A stretch of DNA of 64,000 nt from positions 27,528,001 to 27,592,000 of the forward strand of contig OZ316892.1 of NCBI GenBank assembly GCA_973895155.1, written 5' to 3'. The DNA is from Marsupella aquatica (taxonomy: Eukaryota; Marchantiophyta). Positions 1 through 11,470 of this stretch are shown here, in pieces. The notes beneath the pieces were generated by a model. The model had not been told where the DNA came from, ran no database searches, and saw nothing but the letters and a program-made list of their open reading frames with translations. The translations under genes were made by a program, and so were the position numbers. Each line of letters starts with the position of its first letter. Positions within the stretch are counted from its first letter, which is position 1.

Positions 1-3000
1 TGTAAATACTCAAGGTGATTTAGTGCAACTTGAAGCAGGCCCATACTACTGTAGAGTCTGTAAACTTGACCGGAGTTTGGTGAGTTAATCCATGTCAAGG
101 GGGTGAAATTATGTACAATTAATATGCATTTTTGGGGTGTAACTGCAGTGGTCACCCATGTTTTCACCCAGTTCTTTTACATATAACTATGTAATAATGT
201 AAATATTGACTATCTATTGGATTTTTTCAAGATTATTTGTAATCTAGGGTGGTTTGAACTGATTTCTGTTCAGGAGGGAAATTATCCTTCACGGGTTGTA
301 GGACTGAGCTTCATTTGACCATGCTTGGATATCCACTTTTATATTCAACTGTGCATTTCATGGGGGTCTTTTAATTCTGGACTTAGAGAACCTGAAATGA
401 GATCCATGGATAGGGTTCCAAGTTGGTATCTATTCCAAAAATTAAAAGCTCAGACAAGGTTCTATGGGATTGCTCCCTCAAGGGCGGGGAGGGGTCACTA
501 TACGGAGGGCCATACATCACATACGACAGTTTGGGTTATTTATGATATTCTATAATGACTTTAAATAACATTCTATGACACCAATCATGTGATAACACAT
601 ATGCATTTTGCAATTAATAAACCCTATACTTCCACTAACAACTTAATAAGCATTTCCCAAAATGATTACAATGACCTCATATTTTGTAAAATGCTGTGCC
701 ACTTCTATGGAAGTAAACCTCTCCCCCCCCCCCCCACAAAGACTGCACCCCTCTAATTGATAGTTCGAATACAAAATTGGATACCTGCAGACTAAACCTT
801 AAGTGTTTGGGTTTCAGTTAACCTGCTGTGTTTAGAGACTATAGTTCAATCAGGTAACTCTCACTTAGCAGTAAGGGTTTTAACTCCAGTTTAAATTTTT
901 AGTCTGACTAGCAATATCTAACTCAAATTGTGGTTTGAATCCGAAAGTGGATACAACATGTGCAGTTTTAATCCGGTTTCTAGAATCATGTCTTAATAAT
1001 TGGTGGTTTTGCAATTTTTGTGCTTGACTCAATTTGGCTCCTGGCTAGATAGGTTAGGTCATATGCCATTTTCTGTGTTTTGTTTTAGATATGCACTCTT
1101 CGAAATCAATAGTGAAAGTTGTTTTGTAATCAAAATTTTCAAATATTAATCAGACATTTTTGGTTTGAAAAAACAACATTCAAATTTGGAATTCAATGTT
1201 GGATAATCAAATTGAAACACACTTCTCCTTTCATTTGTCCTTGTGTTATACTTGAACACTCAGTGAGTAATATAAATTATATGAACAACTAACTAATGTC
1301 TCACAGGAGTCAATGGACAGAGGGCTCTAGAGGAACAATAGTTCCCTCCTTCCCTCTCTCGATGCTATATGTGAAATAACCCTTGTATATCCAAACATGT
1401 TGAGAGTGTGAAGGTTACTCCGCAGCACATGTGGCAAATGTAAGCATTAAAATGAACAAAACAAGTCCCTTTTCCCTTGGCTAAGCCAGATCTAAAATTG
1501 ATCAGTCCAGCAAATAAATAAACTATAGTTTACAATACACAGAAATTCCTCTTTCCTTCTTTGTATCTATGGGGCTCAAGAGAGCCCCAAGGAGAGCACA
1601 ATTCTCTCCTGAATGCCCTCGTAACTCCCCCCCTGAGCCCTTCCATGTTCACCCATTATACTTCACCCAGGATGTGACTTATAAAAAATTATGGAATTAA
1701 AAACAGGAAAGACTTAGTTTGCAAGTTTTGACTTTGTATTTTTGAGGGGATTTGTTTTATAGAATAGGCACCTTTATTTGAGGAGTGAATTATGCAATTA
1801 TGCAATGACCCATCGATCTAGGCATATGTAACCCACAGTTCACACGATTGCAGAAAGTCAACACTTACACAAAGTCAAATACCACTGCAGACAATTTTAT
1901 CAACAAATCTTGCATGGCCTAAAATCCTGGCATTTTAACTTCTTCTTGTTGAGTTCTTTTGTTACACACGTCTATTGCACAACCTTAATTTCAGGCCAGG
2001 ATTTTACTTTTGTTTGTTTCTTTCCAAAACTCACTCAGTTTTATTGTGAGGGAGCCTTCTGGCGAGCCTTCTGGATACTGGAATTTGGGCCATGTAAGGT
2101 CCCATATTACTTTGACTAAAAACCCTGGTTTTTGGGGGCACTGCATCCCACAATTCCCTCTAATTAGGAAGTTAATTCTAATCCTAGTTCCCTTCTCTAC
2201 TTTTCTCTTTGTAGTTTTCAGGGCACTAGAGGAGAAGAATGCACACTCAACATTTGATGCACCTCATAATGAAGATTCTCCTCTACTTTCATTTACTAAA
2301 ATTAGCCAATACAAAAATCTTTTAGGCCTTTAAGTGTATTAAGGCCCCGTTACCATAGCACTATAGGCAATAATAGCCCCTCAACACTCAAATAAAAATC
2401 TCTCAGTTTTGGGGGCATTATAGCACACTATGCATTGTAAACAGGATTTTAATTACTATATACTGAACAGTTTTTTTGCTGGACATTAAAATTGTGGAGA
2501 TTAATCTGGCATGTAGGTGGTGTCACAAGCTTTGTGAAAGAGGTGACTTAATAATTATGGTTTTGTGAAGCCTAGGCTTGGGGTTTTAATTCCTACAATG
2601 TCCCTGGGAAAGTAACAGTTTTAGTCCTTAGTATCCGGTAGCATGTATACAGATGAGTGGTATCCAAGGCTATAGAGTGCTCTTCAATTTGAACTACTTA
2701 ATTGCTTCATTACCCATTCCATGAATGTAAGTAGAGGTGAGGACAAGAAAACATCTTGCGAAAAAAGGGTTCTTTGCTATTTCCCATAATTCATCTTTGC
2801 CCTCGTCCATGTTTTTCTTTTGCCCCATCCATGTTTTTTGTCTGCACCCTCACTTTCAGTATGCCCTTAGTTAGAGGCTTCCCTCTAGAGAGTAAGACCA
2901 GGAAGTACTAGCTTCTGAATGGGATTTATATCCTTAATATAGATAAGACCACTTTCTTTATGGAAATGAACAAGTCAGTTGTACAACAAAGGTTTTGTTA

Positions 3001-4752
3001 CCCTAAATTGATGCTCAAACTATCCTGTCACTAGTAGCTCTATTGTCCAAATTGCAAGGCTTGCCGTCATGCCTTTACTTTGAGAGACCTTGCTAAAATT
3101 GGGGACTGAATTGTACTCAATGGCTCAGAATTGAACTAGAAATGGTTTCAAATAGCAATGATAAGCTAAGTTTGGGTACATTGCTGCAAAGAGCAAATAC
3201 TCAGACATTGAGAGTGTTTGTAGGTGATGATGATACCTCTGACTAGTTTGAATAATTGTAGATACTTTTATTGGTGTGTAGCTGCCCCTTTACAGCACCC
3301 AGCTTGGAAAAATAATTACAAGTAGATTGAAGAACATTGAACTAAAGGGTTCCAAGGTTCTTCTATTGAATTCAAGAAAGAATCCCACATACTTAGCTAC
3401 TCTACGCCCAGATTTAGTCCCTGCAAGGCCAGGTTAGAGATGGCCCTTGTTTGGTAATCTTGATAATTATACATCCACTAAGTGACTTCCAATTTAACAT
3501 CCAAATGGTCTGATCTCAGTGGTACTGAAGATTTGAACTGTCATGGCCCAGGTTGAATTTCAACAACAGTTTGGATATGATTGTCACCAGCTTTAGGATG
3601 TGCTTGGAGATACTGAATCCTGGCAACCCGGAGATTCTCCTTGCCAACCTGTCACTTTCCCTTCAGACAAGCCAGTTTGACAAATTGGAAAATAAATGTT
3701 TTTATGATAGAGAAGGGATATCAAGCTTGAATGGGATCTCCATCCCAAACATTTTACTCAGAAACAATTTCTCAGCTTGCATGATATCTATGAAAGCATA
3801 TACACATTTTATGTAGTATATGGTTCTTGATTCAGAATGTTTGACTTTCTACAATGAAATAAGATCCCACCCAACATGATTTTAAGGTTTTCTTCTCTTT
3901 GATAGTGTGGCAAAGTCACCTTGTGTGAAGGATAATTTCTCCATATTACTTTCTGACCATCACCTCTCCCTAGATTCAAGGAAAGAAGTTAGATTTTGGC
4001 TAGTGGGGTCTGGCTAAGTGGAAAACTGGCTAATGGACGACAAAAAACCCAGCAAGTTTTGCCAGAAATGATGAATACTTTTCAGAGAGGTTACTTCTTA
4101 GAAAGGTTACTTTTTAGTGATGAATAGTGGTTAGAGAGGCGACTTAAGAAAAAGCTGCTCCTGTCTCAGCTCAAAGACTGGTTTAAATGGAGGTCTCATT
4201 ACACTTTATGGCTTTGTGTTTTAGAGGCTTCACTGGCTCGAGAACCAAGAGAATGAGAGAAGGTGGGGGCTCAGAGATTAAAGTCTAGGCCCACGCTGAA
4301 ACGCGGTGACAGCAAGAGAGGAGCGAAGTTCACCAAAAACGTCTCGAAGAGAAGTATGATTATAAGCAAGTTCTTCGATCTCCTGCTCATTGGATACGGT
4401 GTTACGGTGATCGGGGGGTTCTCTCTACGTGTACGTTTCTTCAATCATAAGCTCATTGGGTTATGGTGATCACGGAGCTCGCGAAGGTCGCAACTAAGAC
4501 GAGCAATGATGACGTACCCGCTGCATTCGCAGTCGCACACCAGCCATATAGGTCAGCGTTTCAGGACGTACGATGCTCCCAATACTAAAGTGGCGGCCCG
4601 TGGAGTGAATCAGTAGTAGAATGCAGCATAGAAGACAGTGCATCCGGAAGCTCCGAATTACTGATTCTTCTTCTGGAATTAAAACGCTTCTCAGGACCCA
4701 CAAGATACAGGCATTTTGACACCTGATCGAGGGCCTTTCTGTCCGTCAACTT
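1..4752. other. AT-rich intergenic stretch, no supportable gene
   Basis: Only short open frames occur here, most opened by non-ATG codons, and none resembles a protein I recognise. There is a 13-base C run at 723-735 and a pyrimidine-rich patch near 2,780-2,870 in which a short phrase is repeated. From about 4,270 the GC content rises towards the YUCCA gene, which fits the start of its promoter. No tRNA, rRNA or transposase was seen. Confidence 0.6.
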
Positions 4753-4850
4753 CTCAACCTTCTTCTCCTCGATCGATCCTCATATTAGCAGCACACTTCA
4801 GCTCAACCTTCTTCTTCTCGATCGATCCTCTTATTAGCAGCACACTTCAG
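4753..4850 (+). repeat. 49-bp tandem duplication just upstream of the YUCCA start
   Basis: Two copies, 4753-4801 and 4802-4850, differ at only two positions (CTCCTC/CTTCTC and CTCAT/CTCTT). Each contains the palindrome-bearing TCGATCGATC. They end about 137 bases before the YUCCA start codon, so they lie in the 5' leader or core promoter. The near identity suggests a recent duplication. Confidence 0.9.
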
Positions 4851-4987
4851 CTCACTGGCTATTTCCTCGCGGAACCCAGCTGGATTTTCTGTCTAACCGA
4901 GTCAGGTTCTGAAGCCTGGACAGGATATTGTGGTATCAATCAGTTGTTAGTAGCGTTATTCCGTTAAAACCGTGGTTGCTGTCAACG

Positions 4988-6498
4988 ATGCCGCCACACT
5001 CGTCTGAGTCGTGGGGCAAGGAAGAGAGGGATCCGGTTTGGATTGAAGGAGCCATCATAGTTGGAGCTGGTCCGTCGGGTATGGCTGCCGCTGCATGTCT
5101 TCAGGCACAGGGAGTTCCTAGCATTCTTCTCGAGAAAGCTGAATGTATAGGATCTCTGTGGAAGCACAGGACGTATGACCGGCTTCATCTCCACATTCCA
5201 AAGCAATTTTGTGAGCTCCCGCATTTTCCTTTCCCTGACTCATATCCCACGTATCCAACTAGACAGCAGTTTCTGGACTATCTCGAGGGATACGCGACGC
5301 ATTTCAATATTAATCCTCATTTCAACGAATGCGTTCAACATGCGAGCTACGACGACGTGGCGGGTATTTGGCGGGTGAAAACCATCACACCTACAGGAAA
5401 GTCTTCGCTTTTCAGCTCCGAAGAGTACGCCTCCAGATGGCTGATCGTCGCTTCAGGGGAGAATGCCGAGATGGTGGTGCCAAAGCTCCCAGGGATGAGA
5501 CAGTACCACGGAGACTTCCTGCATTCTAGCGACTACAAGAATGGAGCTGAATATGAGGGGCGAGAGGTATTGGTTGTTGGATGCGGAAATTCTGGCATGG
5601 AGATTGCCCTAGATTTGGCGAACTTCAACGCCAAGCCTTCCCTTGTCGTTCGAGGACCCGTAAGTAGTGTACTTCGCTGACATTTCGCAATGGTTTTTGG
5701 AACTAGTTTACTAGATAATTTCTCTTCCGTAATCCCGAATCCTTGAAGTTGTCACTCCTGGCGTCGTAACTGACGCCCATTCCTTTCTGCTGCAGGTTCA
5801 TGTATTGCCTCGGGAGATTTTGGGCCGCTCCACTTTGTCGGTTGCATTGAAATCGATGAGAACATTCCCTATCTGGTTCACAGACTGGATGTTGGTATTC
5901 TACACCTGGTTGACGCTCGGTAACTTATCCAACTATGGATTGACGAGGCCGAGGCTAGGGCCCATGGAACTGAAAGGCAAGGTTGGAAAAACTCCCGTCC
6001 TTGACGTCGGGACTGTCGCAAAAATTAAGAGCGGACACATAAAGGTGGTTCCTAGAATTGAGTCTTTGACAACGACCGGTGTCCAGTTTGAAGATGGGCA
6101 TACGAAGAAATTTGACGCAGTGATCCTGGCTACAGGATACAGGAGCAATGTGCCCAGATGGCTCAAGGTAATTTCCTATCTCTCATTCCAAGGTTCACGT
6201 ATTGCTGTTAGTGACGTATGTGTCAAATTATGTGCGACCCGCAGACTTTATTGATGATTGAATGCTGATGGACTCCGATTTGCCTTTGCCATACATACAG
6301 GACGAGGAAAATCTATTTGCTCGTGATGGTTTTCCCAAGCCATCTTCCCCACAGTCTTGGAAAGGTGAAAGAGGTCTGTATGCGGTTGGAATGGGACGCA
6401 AAGGACTTCTGGGCGCTTCTTCCGATGCCAAACAATTAGCCCAAGATATCAGTCAAGCATACCACGAGACGAAAGCGGCAGTGACGAAGAAGATCTGA
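4988..6498 (+). CDS. YUC: YUCCA-family flavin monooxygenase (indole-3-pyruvate monooxygenase), 3 exons
   Basis: Members of this family turn indole-3-pyruvate into the auxin indole-3-acetic acid using FAD, NADPH and O2. Exons are 4988-5659, 5796-6167 and 6301-6498. Both introns are phase 0 with GT-AG ends (GTAAGT..TGCAG and GTAATT..TACAG). The spliced protein is 413 residues, the usual YUCCA length. Visible motifs are the FAD-binding GAGPSG (26-31), the NADPH-binding GCGNSG (198-203), and the ATGY motif (336-339) followed by RSNVPRWLK. The C-terminus has the typical KGERGLYAVG and GLLGAS blocks. The ATG at 4988 is chosen because upstream in-frame starts are only non-ATG and the family sequence begins shortly after it. 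The assignment is firm at family level; the paralogue is not determined. A tandem duplication lies in its leader. Confidence 0.93.
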
Positions 6499-7360
6499 TT
6501 CGATGTATAGCTATCACACCATATAGATACAGCGGGAGCTTTAGGATTAGTTAGCTGAAGCTCCCAAATTTTCAAAAGTTACAAAAGATAGTCTGGACAG
6601 AAGAGAAGTGTCACGATAGTTTAGAGCTAGAGACATCTGAGAAACGTGGAGCTTCAACAATTTTGTAGATAACGGTAGGATTAGGGATGATAACATGCGT
6701 TGAGTACATGTATCAATTTTTTTTGGCATTACTTCTGCCAATCACCACGAAATCCAACAGAAGAGAACTGAATCGACGATCATTTTCTGTGTTTCCATGT
6801 ACGTGGACTGTCATAGCATTGGCTGGTCCTTTCAGTCGCTTAATTATCAATTCCGTTACGAACTGCTTGCTGCATACCATCACTCGTCCTCTTCTCCAAC
6901 GCTAATGGATTGGCTGCTTTTCCACCTACGTCGATCAGACTCATGCCCCGACATGTAGTACGCAAACTCTATGCTAGATTAGACGTCTCGAGAGATTGGA
7001 CTTGTGGTGACAAAGCAGCGAGGATGACGAGTGGCTGACTCAAGCTTGTCTCCCACAAACCTTCAACCTTTCCCCAAGTATTCTCTGTTGACAGGAGGAA
7101 GTAAAAAGGTTCAGGAATATTGAAGTGAGCTCAAAGATTCTAAATTCTTTCTGCGAACTGCGAAGCACCGCTCGTCAGGAATCGGGAGACTTTGAGACCC
7201 GGCCAGGATTGTACCAAAATACGTATTACTCCATGTCTTCGCCGTATATCAATGTAAACTTCTCCCACTCTAAATGTCTACCCAGCGTTTCCTAATCCTG
7301 ATCTCGAAATTTGGGATGTTATAATTTAAGCTTTGGAACCGTTGTCTCAATCTGCTTACA
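6499..7360. other. YUCCA 3' flank and intergenic sequence
   Basis: This should hold the YUCCA 3' untranslated region. No convincing second gene is seen. Short open frames on both strands do not look protein-like. Confidence 0.5.
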
Positions 7361-7364
7361 TCTG

Positions 7365-7500
7365 TTCATGTTGCTGTGCTGTTGCGACCTAGAGCCGGAT
7401 ATGATTTTGGGAGGGAAACGACTGTAGATCTCCCATGATTGAAGTGAGAGGCTGCTGTGCTGTTGCGGTCTAGAGCCGGATATAATTTGAGGGGGAAATT
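7365..7500 (+). repeat. Imperfect tandem duplication around TGCTGTGCTGTTGCG
   Basis: Two segments share TGCTGTGCTGTTGCG, then TAGAGCCGGATAT, then an ATTT..GAGGG..AAA tail. They start near 7370 and 7453, giving a period of about 83 bases. They are diverged but collinear. No function can be read from them. Confidence 0.7.
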
Positions 7501-10375
7501 AGGTGATTGACTATCCTCTCCCATGAATTGTTTCGAAAGAGACTCTCTTTCGATAGAGACTTACAGATGAAGGAAACACAGAGAGTAGCCTTTCTGTGCA
7601 GGAGTGTTTACAATTATCGTGAATCATGGCGAAGTGTCCAACCAAAGAGCAACACATAGGTACTATTCTAGCCCCCTTTCGACACGTATTTTGATGACTG
7701 TTATAGGAGTCCGTTTGATGTTAGATCGTCTGCAAAGTCCGCCGAGAGCCCGAGACGAAGGCAATAGGCTTTAATCTCTCTCCACTTGATTGAAAATCAT
7801 TACCAAATGTCACAAGGGAGAACTTACTGTCAGCGCAAGGGATTGTCCATTCACTGCAATCGGCCTCTCGTTAGGAATTATGGAACAGCATGCATGTGAT
7901 GGAAAAGTACTTCCGATTAAGTACACCTGTCCGTCCCCCGGATCCAAAATCTCGGCTCCCAGTGCTCGGAAAATAGAATCTGGATAATCTGGCCACATTG
8001 AATAACACAGTACGCAGAGCCCGTGAGTAGCGTAGCCTCTCGAGCTGCGAGGATCTACGGTATGTTCATCCCAATCTGCTAGCAAATTATCGTAACTGAT
8101 AAACGGGACTGAGAGATTGATTCTCAGCCTCCGACCATTTACCATACCGTAACTCCACGTCCGTGATGGAAGTCTGTCCTTGGAGGCTAGGCTTGGACCA
8201 GCGGCTCCCCACTCCACTCGATCCACTCCACGCCACGCAACGCCGACTGTGGATCCCGGACGCGAAGGGCGAAAGGTTAACGGAAATTGAATGTTACAAA
8301 ATTAAAGGCAGCTCTAACGGTCCGTTAACGCTGATGCATGAATTCTGGATAAGTGGGGAGTATGAAATTCATGACTCCAGTGAGCAAAATCTATTCGGTG
8401 GTATAGGTAGTCTAATTCATAATTGCCCCGGCCTCCGCATCTGCGCGCCATGGCCGTATGGATCCCATTTGCGATTCATACTTGGATATACTGGTACGGT
8501 AGGTTCACCATCTACCATATACCAATGATCGAATCGATTGCGGACCATTATTTTGGTATTATTCTCCTGTGCACCACGAGAGTTTGAGAACGTGATAGTA
8601 CAGCCATGATGTACCTACAGTAGCTGCCAAACCTCTTCCAGGAGTTCCAGACTAGCCAACTTCAATTCGCCGCCCCTTCAGATAATTTCGTTGGGCACTT
8701 ACGATAAATGCATTATTATGTTGGTGGTGCTCTGTTTTTGAAAGTAAATGTGGATCCACATGGAGCAAAAGAGAATGATTGACATAGGTGGTTCATCCTG
8801 ACGGAACACTCTTTGTTATTTCGTGTGCATTTAGGTAGACGGCATAGCCCGCTGTACCAGGATGTTTCCAGAAGCTAACAGCAAAATATTATACGCTTGT
8901 GACCTCTGGAGACGCTTCCCCTTGCTGGTAGCGTATTTCGTCGCCCCAATTCTGTCCACCAGCACAAGTTTAGCAACTACATAGATCAGCGTCCGATCCG
9001 GTAGAGAGTTAACTGATGATTCCTTTCAGAGAATTAAATAAGATTGCGGAACCCAACTAGCTTAACAAAAATACTGGCACGCTCTATTCGCTGCTGCCTG
9101 GCCATGTAATTTGCCCTAATCGAGCTTGTGACCCTCACAAACTCACAGTCACATGGGAACAGAGCTCTCAACCGAATTAATACATTTCCAGATCTAGTGT
9201 AGCATAAGTACCGATACAAATGCGGCCATGACACTTGCCCAATTGCAAAACAGGCTAAATCTCAGCAAGCGTTCACTTCAAGCCATGGCACCACGGTACT
9301 ACCGTTGCGAGAACAACAAACGACGTTGTGAAGGACCGGTAATCTGTGATGTGGCCCAGTGTACCGTATGCCGGTTGATGATTGCCGTTTGAAATGAACC
9401 GAGTAGCCCCCATCCGGCAGGGCAACCGATGTCGGTTTACCGCAATACAGCAACGAGCACCGTCGAAAGAACTACAGAAGGACCGACGAGACGGGATTTG
9501 AGCAGTCCATGGTTGATAATCCCGGTCTGGCAGTAAAATCCAACCGTAGTTCACCTCTAACGGCCGGACAAGAGTGGGGAGCTGGGAGCTTGGGAGGGTG
9601 ATCGACGAGTTACCGAATGGGAGAGAGTTGAGCCGTCCGTCCATCCGCCTCGAGACCATAAATGCACGCTCCATGAGAATGATGAGAAATCCCCGGGAAA
9701 CGAAGCGACGGCCCATTCAATGCATCGCAATCGCATTCATTGGAAGCCTGAGCAATGGAATGATGGAATGATACCTGCAGCCCTGCAGGCGAGGTTCTGC
9801 GGCGCCATCGATCGAAGTATTCGAGTAATCTGCCCGTACGCATGCGCGCTTGACGAGAGAGGGACTGAGGGAGGGAGAGAGCAGAGAGGAGAAACTTTAG
9901 AATGAGAACGGTGCCTCCACCTTGCGCGGACGAATGTGCGGATGCGTCGTACCCATAACCCACTCTCGATGTAGCTGCTGCTCGTAGGCATAGCTACACT
10001 TCTCTAGCTCGTCTGCTGGCTGCTGCTGTTCCCTCAAAGTCTTCGGAGTCGTCCCAAAGTCTTCTTCCACCGATCTACGGACGAGCTCAGTCCCTCAGTA
10101 GCTGCAAATCAAATCTGCAATGCTGCATGATCCGTCCAGCCATCTCCCGGGCCTCCTGAGAGCTACTGCAGGATGGAGGAGCCACAGTACCGATGCCATT
10201 GTCGAGCTCGACGATCATGATTCATGATTTCTACGGAGTAATAGTAGAAGGAAAGCTGTTGGAGCTCGAGCTCCAGCTCCATCGCCAGTCAGTCATGCGG
10301 TGCAGTGCAGTACCGACTGGTCGTAGTCAGCTTCGCGAAAGGGCCAAACGCTCCCTCGCAGCTCCAAAAGGCAGT
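7501..10375. other. Gene-poor stretch with possible undetected minus-strand exons
   Basis: Open frames of 117-147 codons occur on the minus strand (for example 7810-8226, 9273-9716 and 9610-9963), but none matches a family I know. On the minus strand, 9,840-9,900 is pyrimidine-rich like a plant 5' leader, and an ATG at 9808 is followed by a possible donor (GCTGCAG/GTATC). GC content is higher than in the flanks, so long open frames are more likely by chance. I do not call a gene. A 14-base perfect palindrome (GGAGCTCGAGCTCC) lies at 10261-10274. Confidence 0.35.
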
Positions 10376-10649
10376 CAAAGTAATTCTTTTGGGGCCTTGA
10401 AAAAGCACACTTGCGTCCATAGGCGGGTCTCAAAGTAATTCTTTTGGGGCCTTGAAAAAGCACACTTGCGTCCATAGGCGGGTCTCAAAGTAATTCTTTT
10501 GGGGCCTTGAAAAAACACACTTGCATCCATAGCGGGTCTCAAAGTAATTCTTTTGGGGCCGTGAAAAAAACACACTTGCATCCATAGCGGGTCTCAAAAG
10601 TAATTCTTTTGGGGCCTTGAAAAAACACTCTTGCATCCATAGGGGGTCT
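10376..10649. repeat. Minisatellite, five tandem copies of a 54-55-bp unit
   Basis: Copies run 10376-10430, 10431-10485, 10486-10539, 10540-10594 and 10595-10649. Each starts CAAAGTAATTCTTTTGGGGC, continues with an A-rich stretch and ends in GGGTCT. Copies 1 and 2 are identical; later copies share GCATCC and differ in A-run length. A lone fragment (TTTTTGGGGCCTTGAAA) recurs near 11,610. The open frames running through the array on the minus strand are products of the repeat, not genes. Confidence 0.97.
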
Positions 10650-10967
10650 CAAATATGGCATCTCAGATAAGCCCATTTTTCTGCTTTGACTGCACACAGG
10701 CGTGTTGTGGTTTGAGACAACAATCATGATTGGTCAAGCACTGATTGTGAGGCACTACCAGTCACTCCCGGAACTGTAAGAGGCCCCAATTTCCCAGTAA
10801 ACACATTCAATAATATTAAGTGTGCCATGAGGCCACTCCTTTTTCCATACCCCCAAAAATAATTGCCCAGTTGTACCCTTTGTGGTGCTCCCCACTGCCT
10901 TGCAGCCTCCCGCGAGGTGCCAGTTTTTTTTTAATATATGAGATGCCCTAATATAGCTCTGGAGCAA

Positions 10968-11470
10968 CCTCATAGCCGTCCCAGTTTATGTTCAAAGGGG
11001 TGCAGCCAGAAAATATGTCAAACTCCCTGAGCCTAGCCGACACGCTCTTGTCACGAGGTTTTTCAGTTTCCTAACGGCCAGTTTCCACGCTGCAGCCTAG
11101 TTGTTATGGAATCCGTAAAAATGCACCAGTTGAACTCACCCGCAGGCAACCTTAGAGGCACTGCCCCTCTCCCTACTGAAGAGCAACATGGGTCTCAACT
11201 ATAGCCCGTAGGTAATCTCATGGCAGCCCAGTTTTCGGTTTGGAGGGACATGGCCAAAAAATGTGTTGCACTCCCTGAGCCTAGCTACTGTAGCCAACAA
11301 ACTCATGTAACAGGATTCTACTATAATTTCCCTCTGACTGCGGCCCTGGCTGTTATGGGATCAAAGAAAATGCACTCAGAATTCTCTGCACCAGTCCAAC
11401 TCATCCACAGGTCACGTTACACTCACGAACTTGCCCTATCTTGTGGAAGAGCAAAACGGGTCCACATTTG
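10968..11470. repeat. Diverged tandem duplication, period about 248 bp
   Basis: Unit 1 (about 10968-11215) and unit 2 (about 11216-11470) share collinear blocks. These include ACTCCCTGAGCCTAGC (starts 11022 and 11270), GTTATGG-AATC/GATC, AAAATGCAC, CCA-GTT/TCC-AACTCA, GAAGAGCAA and GGGTC. Divergence is considerable. The second unit merges into AT-rich sequence. Confidence 0.8.

Noticed and set aside
278-3940. 15-base inverted match GAAATTATCCTTCAC near 278 and 3930 as transposon ends
   Set aside because: Flanking bases do not extend the match, the interior has no transposase, and no target duplication is seen.
9273-9963. Minus-strand open frames of 117-147 codons as protein genes
   Set aside because: Local GC is higher, several frames overlap, and none shows a recognisable motif or splice structure.
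10293-10727. Overlapping minus-strand open frames encoding a repeated GPKRITLRPA-like peptide
   Set aside because: They are translations of the 55-bp minisatellite. The unit is not a codon multiple, the frames overlap in different registers, and no start or promoter supports a repeat protein.
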